The notes under the pieces: model-generated
The model's input: only the letters and a program-made list of their open reading frames with translations
What the model was told of the DNA's origin: nothing
Database searches by the model: none
In this document: in pieces, positions 7,742 to 14,567 of the stretch
Position numbering within the stretch: the first letter of the stretch is position 1
Layout: each line of letters begins with the position of its first letter
From: JBGPYM01 sp041493205
GTDB lineage: Bacteria; Bacteroidota; Ignavibacteria; UBA10030; UBA6906
Length of the DNA: 16,970 nt
Assembly (NCBI GenBank): GCA_041493205.1
Contig: JBGPYM010000035.1
Coordinates: 1-16,970 of the forward strand
Reading direction: 5' to 3'
Translations under genes and position numbers: made by a program

Positions 7742-7902
7742 AATTGTTGTCTCCCGGGAAGGGTGAACAGACGGGACTATGGGAATATACCGATTGAGAG
7801 GTTCAATACCCGTGCCAATGGCCACAGTCTTCACCCCTCCCGTGAAAAGGTTTACCTGCACTGCATTTAAGACGCTCCGATCGGATGCAATGTTCCCCTG
7901 TG

Positions 7903-7933
7903 AGTGCGGGAACGACGGGGGGAAGTGCGGGAA
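7903..7933. promoter_or_regulatory. Direct repeat AGTGCGGGAA, possible regulator site
   Basis: AGTGCGGGAA occurs at 7903-7912 and again at 7924-7933. The copies start 21 bp apart, two helical turns, and end 20 bp upstream of the candidate -33 TTG at 7954. That spacing and position suit an activator bound to one DNA face. The repeat is visible; the regulator is unknown. Confidence 0.4.
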
Positions 7934-7953
7934 GGCGTGAATTCCTGCTTTTC

Positions 7954-7984
7954 TTGAACCTCTCCCCTTTTTTCCCTATCTTCC
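7954..7984 (+). promoter_or_regulatory. Candidate Bacteroidota-type promoter of the aldehyde dehydrogenase gene
   Basis: TTG (7954-7956) is followed by exactly 20 nt and TATCTTCC (7977-7984), close to the Bacteroidota pattern TTG-N19/20-TAnnTTTG. It would give a leader of roughly 85 nt. The same layout occurs at 12088-12118. Confidence 0.45.
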
Positions 7985-8002
7985 CCGGTCGAAAAATCTC
8001 CC

Positions 8003-8040
8003 GGAAGAGACGTTCGCCGATGAACGGCGGTCTCTCTTCC
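8003..8040 (+). promoter_or_regulatory. Leader hairpin upstream of the aldehyde dehydrogenase gene
   Basis: GGAAGAGA (8003-8010) pairs with TCTCTTCC (8033-8040), and CGTTC (8011-8015) pairs with GAACG (8022-8026) around a 6-nt loop. A 6-nt bulge lies on the 3' side. The 13 base pairs would form in the 5' leader, 37 nt before the start codon. No known riboswitch class was recognised. Confidence 0.4.
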
Positions 8041-8077
8041 CCGCCTGAGCGCCACAGACCCTACCTCCAGAAGAAGG

Positions 8078-9589
8078 ATGCAGTCCGTACGAGAGTACCG
8101 GCTCTTCATTAACGACGATTTCGTTGAGGGATCGGCGGGGCGGACGTTCCCTTCCCTGAACCCTTTTAACGGCGAACCCGTGGCGACATTTGTACGCGCC
8201 GATGCGGGGGACGCCGACCGAGCCGTGCGCGCTGCGCGCGCGGCATTTGACCGCGGCGACTGGCCACGGATGCCGCGCGAAGAGCGATCTGCCCTTCTCA
8301 AAAAACTTTCGGAAAAAATTTCCGCAGAATCGGCGCTCCTGGTCGATCTCGAAGTGGCGGATTCCGGATCGACGCTCAAAAAGGCGAAAGAGGATATCTT
8401 CCTCAGCGCCCGCAATCTGAGCGGCTTCGCGAAACTGGCGCTCACCGACCTGACCGAGCAGCTTGACGGCGTATCGCGGCCGGGATTCAGCACCAATATC
8501 CTGATCCGCGAGCCGGTGGGGGTTGTCGCGGCGATCATCCCCTGGAATTTTCCCCTGAAGATGGCGATCTGGAAGCTGGGGCCCGCGCTGGCGGCCGGCA
8601 ATACCGTCGTTCTCAAGCCTTCCGAGGAGACCCCCGCCACAGCGATGGAGCTGGCACGGCTCATCCATGAAGCGGGATTCCCGAAGGGCGCCGTCAATAT
8701 CATCACGGGCTCCGGGGAAGAGGCAGGCGCCGCCCTCTGCACGCACCCGCTGGTTGACAAGATCGCTTTCACAGGATCCACCGCCGTGGGGCGGCTCGTG
8801 ATGCAGCATGCCGCCGGCACACTGAAGAAAGTAACCCTGGAATGCGGCGGGAAATCGGCGAACATCGTGCTTGCCGACGCCGACCCGGATCTCGCGGTCG
8901 ACGGTTCGGTCTACGCTATGTTTTATCATCAGGGGCAATGCTGCGAAGCCGGTACGCGCCTTTTCCTCCCGGAGGAGAGTGCGGACGCATTTGTTGAACG
9001 CATGGTGGAGCGCATACGGTCCATGCGGATCGGCGACCCAAAGGATCCTGTGACCGATCTGGGGCCGTTGATTTCCCGGAAGCAGCGGGAGACGGTTCTT
9101 GGATATATCCGGCAGGGGAAGAAGGACGGCGCCATTCTCCGCACGGGGGGCGGCTTACCGGCACAGGGCGAATGCGCCCGCGGTTTTTTCGTGGAACCGA
9201 CGCTGTTCGACCGCGTCGACAACACATGGACGATTGCACGCGAGGAGATTTTCGGGCCGGTCCTCTCGGTGCTACGGTATTCCTCGGTGGATGACGCCAT
9301 CCGCATGGCAAACGATTCCGTGTACGGGCTCGCCGGGGGGGTCTGGTCGCGCGACCGCGAGAAGGCGCTGGCGGTCGCCCGGGCCCTGCGGACCGGCACG
9401 GTCTGGATCAACGAATGGCACCTGCTGAGCGAGCGCGCCCCCTTCGGCGGCTACAAGCAGAGCGGCATCGGCCGGGAGTTCGGCCTCGACGGGCTCAAGG
9501 AATACACCGAATCGAAACATCTGCACATCGACGAAGTCGGTGTCCGCGAAAAGAAGCCATGGTACGACACCGTCATCCCGCGAACCTGA
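8078..9589 (+). CDS. NAD(P)-dependent aldehyde dehydrogenase
   Basis: This 503-residue protein has the usual length and all key residues of the aldehyde dehydrogenase superfamily, which oxidises aldehydes to carboxylates in the cytoplasm. Visible motifs are IIPWNFPLKM with oxyanion Asn156; VVLKPSEETP with coenzyme-contacting Lys180; FTGSTAVGR (231-239) at the cofactor site; general-base Glu255 in TLECGGKSANIV; nucleophile Cys289 in YHQGQCCEAGTR; and EEIFGPVLSV near the C-terminal third. The end, FGGYKQSGIGRE, is typical of the betaine/retinal-type ALDH branch. The substrate cannot be told from sequence. AAGAAGG directly abuts ATG 8078, an unusually short ribosome-site spacing, but no other start fits. 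A candidate promoter, direct repeat and leader hairpin lie upstream. The next gene starts 38 nt downstream. Confidence 0.94.
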   Translation: MQSVREYRLFINDDFVEGSAGRTFPSLNPFNGEPVATFVRADAGDADRAVRAARAAFDRGDWPRMPREERSALLKKLSEKISAESALLVDLEVADSGSTLKKAKEDIFLSARNLSGFAKLALTDLTEQLDGVSRPGFSTNILIREPVGVVAAIIPWNFPLKMAIWKLGPALAAGNTVVLKPSEETPATAMELARLIHEAGFPKGAVNIITGSGEEAGAALCTHPLVDKIAFTGSTAVGRLVMQHAAGTLKKVTLECGGKSANIVLADADPDLAVDGSVYAMFYHQGQCCEAGTRLFLPEESADAFVERMVERIRSMRIGDPKDPVTDLGPLISRKQRETVLGYIRQGKKDGAILRTGGGLPAQGECARGFFVEPTLFDRVDNTWTIAREEIFGPVLSVLRYSSVDDAIRMANDSVYGLAGGVWSRDREKALAVARALRTGTVWINEWHLLSERAPFGGYKQSGIGREFGLDGLKEYTESKHLHIDEVGVREKKPWYDTVIPRT

Positions 9590-9627
9590 GCATTCATCAT
9601 CCAACAACAATCCTGGAAGGCATCACG

Positions 9628-10623
9628 ATGACCACGCACGCTCGAATATTCCTCGCGCTCGGATTCCTTCTCCTTGCCGGTTGCGGCGGTGAGAGGAAAG
9701 TCGAGCCCGTCAAGGTGGGCGAGATGGACTCCTACCGCGATCCGGGCTACGGGTATTCCATTCAATACCCCAAGGGCTGGGTGGCAAACACGCAGGTGGG
9801 GCGCGCCAGCTTTTTCAATCTCGCGGAAGTCGACAAGAAGTTCCTGGACGCGAACGGCCCCTATCCGGACGGAGTCGTCATCATGGTCGATATCATCAAG
9901 TCCCCCACGCCTGACCAGGAGAAGAAGCGGATCATCGACGAAATGTCAAAGAACGGATTCGCCCTCACCCCCGAGCAGCCCGTGACCGTCAACGGAAAGG
10001 CCGGCATGAAATTCACGTACACCGGCGCATGGTCGAAAAACGTCAAGGAATCCGGTGAGCACATTTTTGTCCGGGTCGACACTCTTCTGTACGACATACG
10101 GTTTGCCGGATTTGCCGGCCTCTTTGAGGCGCACCGGGCGGTGTTCGACGCCAGTCTTGGTTCGTTCCAGTTCCCTGTGCCCAGGGTGCCCGGGCGCGAT
10201 CAGACGCTCCCCTCCCCGACGATGGCGGAATACACCGGCAAGCTCTTTTCATTCCAGTATCCCGACAACTTCAACTTCACGGGTGCCCCGAAGGGGAACA
10301 ACGAAGAGGTCGTCGAGCTGCGGGGGGGACGGCAGGACTGTTCCATCAGGATCGACGTTTTCGGAGCCAAGGGCCTGACGGTGGACAAGGTCTTCGACCA
10401 GAACAAGGGAAAATTCAGGACGACCAACACGGGGAACGCCACCGTCGGAGGACAACCGGCACGCACCCTGACTTACCAGGTAACGTCGAACGTCGAGCGG
10501 CGATTCGTCTTTGTGGTGAAGAACGACAAGGTGTACCGCGTCACCATGGACTGGTACCGCCCGCAGCGGGACGACTACGTTGCCTCGTATGACAAGGTTC
10601 TCGCCTCGATCAAAATAAAATAG
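9628..10623 (+). CDS. Lipoprotein with two tandem PsbP-like domains
   Basis: ATG 9628 has GGAAGG 7 nt upstream and gives 331 residues. The N-terminus carries a lipobox (LLLAGC, Cys19), so the mature protein should be lipid-anchored in the envelope. Two repeats of the same fold follow, at about 36-184 (YGYSIQYPKGW) and about 201-330 (KLFSFQYPDNF). Each starts with the aromatic-x-aromatic-Tyr-Pro motif typical of PsbP/DUF1795-like domains. No catalytic residues are apparent and the function is unknown. A frame extending upstream to 9415 overlaps the aldehyde dehydrogenase and is not real. The gene ends in TAG, and this frame continues open into the next gene, YbjQ-like, 21 nt later. Confidence 0.8.
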   Translation: MTTHARIFLALGFLLLAGCGGERKVEPVKVGEMDSYRDPGYGYSIQYPKGWVANTQVGRASFFNLAEVDKKFLDANGPYPDGVVIMVDIIKSPTPDQEKKRIIDEMSKNGFALTPEQPVTVNGKAGMKFTYTGAWSKNVKESGEHIFVRVDTLLYDIRFAGFAGLFEAHRAVFDASLGSFQFPVPRVPGRDQTLPSPTMAEYTGKLFSFQYPDNFNFTGAPKGNNEEVVELRGGRQDCSIRIDVFGAKGLTVDKVFDQNKGKFRTTNTGNATVGGQPARTLTYQVTSNVERRFVFVVKNDKVYRVTMDWYRPQRDDYVASYDKVLASIKIK

Positions 10624-10644
10624 ACCACATTCAGGATTGACGTC

Positions 10645-10974
10645 ATGGATCCAAAGCTTGTGACAACGGCATTCACCCTGGACGGTTACCGTGTTGTGCG
10701 CACCCTGGGCGTCGTCCGGGGGATCACCGTCCGTTCCCGTTCGATCATCGGCAACATCGGTGCGGGCATTCAGACTCTCTTCGGCGGCAACATTTCACTC
10801 CTCCAGGAGCTGTGCGAAAAGGCACGCCAGGAGGCGTTTTTCCTCCTCATGCAGCACGCGACCGAGCATGGCGCTAACGCCGTCATCGGGATGCGGTACG
10901 ACGCCAACGAGGTGATGTCGGGCGTCACCGAGGTCCTGGCGTACGGCACAGCGGTCGTGGTAGAAAAAGTCTGA
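10645..10974 (+). CDS. YbjQ/UPF0145 family protein
   Basis: This 109-residue protein matches the small YbjQ (UPF0145, DUF74) family in length and pattern: GYRVVRTLGVVRGITVRSRS near the N-terminus, the middle helix LLQELCEKARQEAFFLLMQH, and the conserved HGANAVIGMRYD near residues 75-86. Family members form pentameric rings and are sometimes called heavy-metal-binding-like, but no biochemical role is established. AGGA about 8 nt before ATG 10645 serves as ribosome site. It follows the lipoprotein by 21 nt in the same frame and is probably co-transcribed with it. The protein lacks a signal peptide and should be cytoplasmic. Confidence 0.88.
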   Translation: MDPKLVTTAFTLDGYRVVRTLGVVRGITVRSRSIIGNIGAGIQTLFGGNISLLQELCEKARQEAFFLLMQHATEHGANAVIGMRYDANEVMSGVTEVLAYGTAVVVEKV

Positions 10975-10976
10975 CC

Positions 10977-10995
10977 GGGGCGGTTCGCACGCCCC
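10977..10995 (+). terminator. Short GC hairpin after the YbjQ-like gene
   Basis: GGGGCG (10977-10982) pairs with CGCCCC (10990-10995) just after the stop codon. No T tract follows, so termination is doubtful. Confidence 0.25.
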
Positions 10996-11031
10996 CTCAC
11001 AGCTGTTCTCTCTCATAGCGGAAGGAAGCGT

Positions 11032-12021
11032 ATGCAACGTATGATGTTCCCGTCTCTGATGGCGCTGTGTCTGCTGCTGATGTCCGCCACGGCGGATGCC
11101 CAGCAACGGACGATCCAGAGTCCTCGTGACTCCGTCTCACTCTCCCTCGACACCTGCGTCGTCGGGATCAACTACGGCCGTCCCTCGATGCGCGGGAGGA
11201 AAATCATGGGGCAGCTTGTCCCGTGGAACCAGGTATGGCGGACGGGCGCGAACGAAGCGACGCACCTGAAGACGAATTTCGACATGACGTTCGGAGGCGT
11301 CCCGGTGACCCGCGGCACGTACACGCTCTGGACCCTCCCTTCACAGGAGGGGTGGAAGGTCATCCTGAACAAGCAGACCGGGCAATGGGGGACGGGGTAC
11401 ACGCCCTCGCTGGACCTTGCGCGGTTCGATGCGCGGGTGGAGCACCTTCCGGCACCCGTTGACACGTTCACGATTGTTCTGCAGCCGCGGGGAAAAACGT
11501 CGGGTGTCATGACGCTGCTCTGGGAGAATACCTCGGTCTCCGTGCCGTTCGAGAAAAACGACCGGGTACGCCCCCTCAGCCCCAACGATTCCGCCTCCTT
11601 CGAGCTGGGCGGGAAGAATATCAGCATACACTACAGCCGGCCGTTCATGCGTGGCCGCGTGATCTGGGGAGTGGTGGTGCCGTACGACTCCGTCTGGCGG
11701 ACCGGCGCGAATAACGCCACGTCGCTGATGACGGAGGCGGATCTCCGCATCGGCGGCGTCATGGTGCCGAGGGGATCCTACACCCTCTATTCAATCCCTT
11801 CCCCGTCTGGATGCACGCTGATCGTGAGCAAGAAGCCGGGAGGAGGCGAGCCTGCCTATGAGCGCAAGAACGAACTTGCGCGCATCAGCATGAAAGCGGA
11901 GACGCCGGCGGCGTCCATAGACCCGTTTCGCATCTGGTTTGAACCTGCGGGCCCGTCATCCGCGACGCTGACATTCGGATGGGGTGACAGGGCGTTCTCG
12001 GCGGCGATCACAACGCACTGA
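11032..12021 (+). CDS. Exported protein with two tandem DUF2911 domains
   Basis: This 329-residue protein starts with a signal peptide (cleavage near 23, ADA-QQ) after GAAGGA at 11021-11026. Two copies of DUF2911 follow, at about 28-173 and 182-328. Each has the family pattern: YGRPSMRGRKIMGQLVPW with VWRTGANEATHLKT in copy 1, and YSRPFMRGRVIWGVVVPY with VWRTGANNATSLMT in copy 2, followed by P-RG-YTL-(W/Y)-(T/S)-(L/I)-PS. DUF2911 proteins are common in Bacteroidota and usually appear periplasmic or secreted; their function is unknown. The two copies diverge along their whole length, so the duplication is old. The gene ends with a good terminator. Confidence 0.87.
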   Translation: MQRMMFPSLMALCLLLMSATADAQQRTIQSPRDSVSLSLDTCVVGINYGRPSMRGRKIMGQLVPWNQVWRTGANEATHLKTNFDMTFGGVPVTRGTYTLWTLPSQEGWKVILNKQTGQWGTGYTPSLDLARFDARVEHLPAPVDTFTIVLQPRGKTSGVMTLLWENTSVSVPFEKNDRVRPLSPNDSASFELGGKNISIHYSRPFMRGRVIWGVVVPYDSVWRTGANNATSLMTEADLRIGGVMVPRGSYTLYSIPSPSGCTLIVSKKPGGGEPAYERKNELARISMKAETPAASIDPFRIWFEPAGPSSATLTFGWGDRAFSAAITTH

Positions 12022-12054
12022 GTCCTCCGGTCCGCACACGACGATGTGCACAAA

Positions 12055-12092
12055 GGCTCTCCCGCGTTGCATCGCGGGAGGGCCTTCTTGCT
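12055..12092 (+). terminator. Intrinsic terminator after the DUF2911 gene
   Basis: GGCTCTCCCGCG (12055-12066) pairs with CGCGGGAGGGCC (12073-12084), 12 pairs with one G-T, around TTGCAT. A T-rich tail (TTCTTGCTTCTT) follows. The tail also contains the TTG of the next gene's candidate promoter. Confidence 0.75.
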
Positions 12093-12118
12093 TCTTCGAC
12101 GCCCTTCCCGTACATTGA
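12088..12118 (+). promoter_or_regulatory. Candidate Bacteroidota-type promoter of the Rossmann/phosphofructokinase unit
   Basis: TTG (12088-12090), a 20-nt spacer and TACATTGA (12111-12118) repeat the layout seen at 7954-7984. It lies at the end of the preceding terminator and would give a leader of about 60 nt without a clear ribosome site. Confidence 0.45.
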
Positions 12119-12187
12119 TGAAGGGTCACCCTCTCTGTTCTCGCAGCGTTCCTCACATTCCGAATCACCCATCACTTCTCTTGTCGT

Positions 12188-13903
12188 ATGGATATTCGCG
12201 GAAAAACTGTGCTCGTCATCGGCGGGTGGGGTCTCGTCGGCACCGCCGTCTGCCGCCGCTTCATGGAAGAGCGGCCGCGGAGGATCATCGTCACCTCTCT
12301 GACGAAGGCGGAGGCAACGGAAGCGGTCGCGGAACTCCGCGTCCACTACCCTGATGCAGGCAAGGATTTCTTCGTCCCCTGGTGGGGAAACATCTTCGTG
12401 CGCGACCAGCTCAAGGACATGCCCCGCGAGCTGATACTGTCGAGCGAAAAGTACCGCAGGATGATCATTGAAGACATCGTAGATGAGCTGACCGGACCGG
12501 TGCTCCGCCGCTCGAGCCTGTTTCGACTGCTCCAGCGCTATAAGCCCGACGTCGTGGTTGATTGCGTCAACTCGGCTACCGGCATCGCGTATCAGGACAT
12601 CTTCCAGGTAACGCGGGAAGTCCTCCGGAACGTCCGCAAGGCGCGCTCCTCCCGGAAACGCGCCGCACCCGCACTGCTCGACGCCACCGAGCGCCTACTC
12701 TGTACGCTCTATATCCCCCAGCTGATCCGTCATGTGCAGATCATGTACCGCTCCATGCAGGAAGCGAGAACCGGCATCTATGTCAAAATCGGCACCAGCG
12801 GCACCGGCGGGATGGGTCTCAATATCCCGTATACGCACAGCGAGGAAAAACCGTCACGGGTCCTCCTGTCGAAATCGGCAGTTGCCGGAGCGCACACGCT
12901 CCTCCTGTTCCTGATGGGTCGCACGCCGGACGCTCCGATTACGAAGGAAATCAAACCCACCGCCGCGATCGCCTGGAAACGGATCGCCTACGGGGAGGTG
13001 ACAAAGCGCGGCAAGCCGATCACGCTTGTGGATTGCCCGCCGGGAAAGGCGGTCGCGCTGAAAGGGAAACTGCGGCTCAGGATGCCCGGAGTCGCGCAGC
13101 CGATCAAACAGACCCTGAAATCGGTCTACATCGACACGGGGGAAAACGGCCTTTTTTCGCGGGGCGAATTCGAGGCGATATCGACTCCCGGCCAGATGGA
13201 ATTCGTCACACCGGAGGAGATCGCGGAAAACGCAGTCTTTGAGATACGCGGAGGGAACACGGGGCACGACATTATTAACGCCCTCGACAACGCAACCCTC
13301 TCCCCCACGTACCGGGCGGGATTCATGTTCAACAGCGCGCTCAACAGCCTGAAGAAACTCGAGAAGGAGCACGGGGTCGACAGCGTTGCCTTCGAGATGC
13401 TCGGTCCGCCCCGTCTCTCGAAGCTCCTGTACGAATCGTACCTGCTGAAGCTCTGCTTCGGGGATGTCCGGACAATCCTGCGGACCGATGCCCGGACGAT
13501 GAGCCGGCGGCTTCTGGACCTCATCGAGATCGACGACCAGCTCAGGGCGCAGATCATCTCGATCGGCATACCGATACTTCTCCCGAACGGGACCTCCATG
13601 CTCCGGGGGGAGACGATCAAGATCCCGCCGGAACGAGGCGATGACGTTCTGGAGGCAACACCCCGGGCAATCGACCGGTGGGCACATGACGGCTGGGTGG
13701 ACCTTCGCGAAAAGAACATGAGCCTCTGGCGGAACCGGTTTGCGGAAATCACCAGGATGGTGGAGTCGCTGCCGGCAGACGAAACAAGTTCACGGACGAT
13801 GAATAACCGCGACTACTGGAACGGTCTCTCGGACATCGACCCGGGGAAGATCTGCGGCTGGATCTTCACCTATGAGGAAAAAGGAAAACGCATGAAGGCA
13901 TGA
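12188..13903 (+). CDS. Rossmann-fold (SDR-like) protein of unknown function
   Basis: This 571-residue protein opens with a nucleotide-binding beta-alpha-beta unit (KTVLVIGGWGLVG, with G12-x2-G15-x2-G18). An IIVTSL strand follows at 33-38, then DVVVDCVNSATGIAY near 121-135, as in extended short-chain dehydrogenases. IGTSGTGGMGLN (201-212) looks like the SDR serine region. LLSKSAVAGAH (226-236) looks like the YxxSK helix, but Val225 stands where the catalytic Tyr would be. The C-terminal half (about 290-571) has no domain I recognise. At 571 residues it is much longer than classical SDRs. It may bind NAD(P) yet use different chemistry. There is no clear ribosome site before ATG 12188. The phosphofructokinase gene begins 16 nt after its stop, suggesting co-transcription and perhaps a shared sugar-phosphate pathway, which is inference. 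Confidence 0.75.
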   Translation: MDIRGKTVLVIGGWGLVGTAVCRRFMEERPRRIIVTSLTKAEATEAVAELRVHYPDAGKDFFVPWWGNIFVRDQLKDMPRELILSSEKYRRMIIEDIVDELTGPVLRRSSLFRLLQRYKPDVVVDCVNSATGIAYQDIFQVTREVLRNVRKARSSRKRAAPALLDATERLLCTLYIPQLIRHVQIMYRSMQEARTGIYVKIGTSGTGGMGLNIPYTHSEEKPSRVLLSKSAVAGAHTLLLFLMGRTPDAPITKEIKPTAAIAWKRIAYGEVTKRGKPITLVDCPPGKAVALKGKLRLRMPGVAQPIKQTLKSVYIDTGENGLFSRGEFEAISTPGQMEFVTPEEIAENAVFEIRGGNTGHDIINALDNATLSPTYRAGFMFNSALNSLKKLEKEHGVDSVAFEMLGPPRLSKLLYESYLLKLCFGDVRTILRTDARTMSRRLLDLIEIDDQLRAQIISIGIPILLPNGTSMLRGETIKIPPERGDDVLEATPRAIDRWAHDGWVDLREKNMSLWRNRFAEITRMVESLPADETSSRTMNNRDYWNGLSDIDPGKICGWIFTYEEKGKRMKA

Positions 13904-13919
13904 ACGCAAGGAGCACTCC

Positions 13920-14513
13920 ATGAAGCGCATTGGCATACTCACCGGGGGCGGAGACGTACCCGGTCTTAATCCCTGCATCAAGGCCGTTGTCTTCCGGGCG
14001 ATCGACGCGGGCTACGAAGTACTGGGCATCCGCCGCGGATGGGGAGGTCTGCTGAACTACAATCCGGACGATCCCGATAGCTCGTCGGAGTGGGTCATCC
14101 CGCTGACCAAGAGCAATACCCGCACGATCGACAGGTCGGGCGGGACCTTTCTCCACACCTCCCGCACCAATCCCGGCAGGGTGAAACCGGCCGACGCCCC
14201 CGCCTTTCTGGCGGATCCGAAGCACCGGCAGACGGCCGAGGGTAGACTCGATTTTACGCCGCATATCCTGCGGGTGCTCTCGCTCCTGAAAGTCGATGCG
14301 ATGATCACCATCGGGGGGGACGACACGCTGAGTTACTCGGTCCGCCTCCACCAGGAGGGGTTCCCCGTGGTTGCCATCCCCAAGACGATGGACAATGACG
14401 TGTTCGGGACCGACTACTGCATCGGGTTCTCGACAGCCGTCACGCGGAGCGTGGACTTTATCACGAACCTGCGTACGCCGACCGGGTCACACGAACGCAT
14501 CGCCATCGTGTAG
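13920..14513 (+). CDS. Phosphofructokinase, N-terminal fragment up to the TAG
   Basis: If the TAG is obeyed, the product is 197 residues. It holds the nucleotide/pyrophosphate site (ILTGGGDVPGLNPCI at the N-terminus, GGDD at 132-135) and the catalytic PKTMDND, but ends at HERIAIV, just before the sugar-phosphate loop GRNSG. It would lack most of the fructose 6-phosphate domain and should be inactive alone. Spacing from the upstream Rossmann gene is 16 nt, with a strong ribosome site. Confidence 0.7.
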   Translation: MKRIGILTGGGDVPGLNPCIKAVVFRAIDAGYEVLGIRRGWGGLLNYNPDDPDSSSEWVIPLTKSNTRTIDRSGGTFLHTSRTNPGRVKPADAPAFLADPKHRQTAEGRLDFTPHILRVLSLLKVDAMITIGGDDTLSYSVRLHQEGFPVVAIPKTMDNDVFGTDYCIGFSTAVTRSVDFITNLRTPTGSHERIAIV

Positions 14514-14567
14514 CTGTTCGGCAGGAACTCGGGCGAAACGTCCCTCATTTCGGCCTACCTTGCCGGC

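Larger units (their letters stand above)
7742..8077. other. Divergent intergenic region (336 bp)
   Basis: This region separates the minus-strand T9SS-cargo gene from the plus-strand aldehyde dehydrogenase. It contains a 10-bp direct repeat, a candidate promoter and a leader hairpin, all for the plus-strand gene and listed separately. For the minus-strand gene I see a GGGAG ribosome site but no promoter I can defend. No coding sequence here looks real. Confidence 0.6.

Noticed and set aside
7782..7789. TATATTCC on the minus strand as promoter element of the T9SS-cargo gene
   Set aside because: The nearest TTG elements are 14 and 26 nt away rather than 19-20, so the pattern does not fit.
6155..7870. 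Several plus-strand open frames opposite the T9SS-cargo gene
   Set aside because: The peptides are low-complexity and Arg/His-rich, while the minus strand encodes a protein with clear domains, signal peptide and sorting domain.
12854..13687. Long open frame on the minus strand (277 codons)
   Set aside because: It lies wholly inside the well-supported Rossmann-fold gene and gives an Arg/Asp-rich peptide with no domain; it is a high-GC antisense shadow.
14511..14513. Genome-wide reassignment of TAG, or pyrrolysine
   Set aside because: Another gene in the window (ending 10623) appears to end naturally at TAG, and the missing residue is expected to be Glu, not pyrrolysine. Local error or mutation is simpler.
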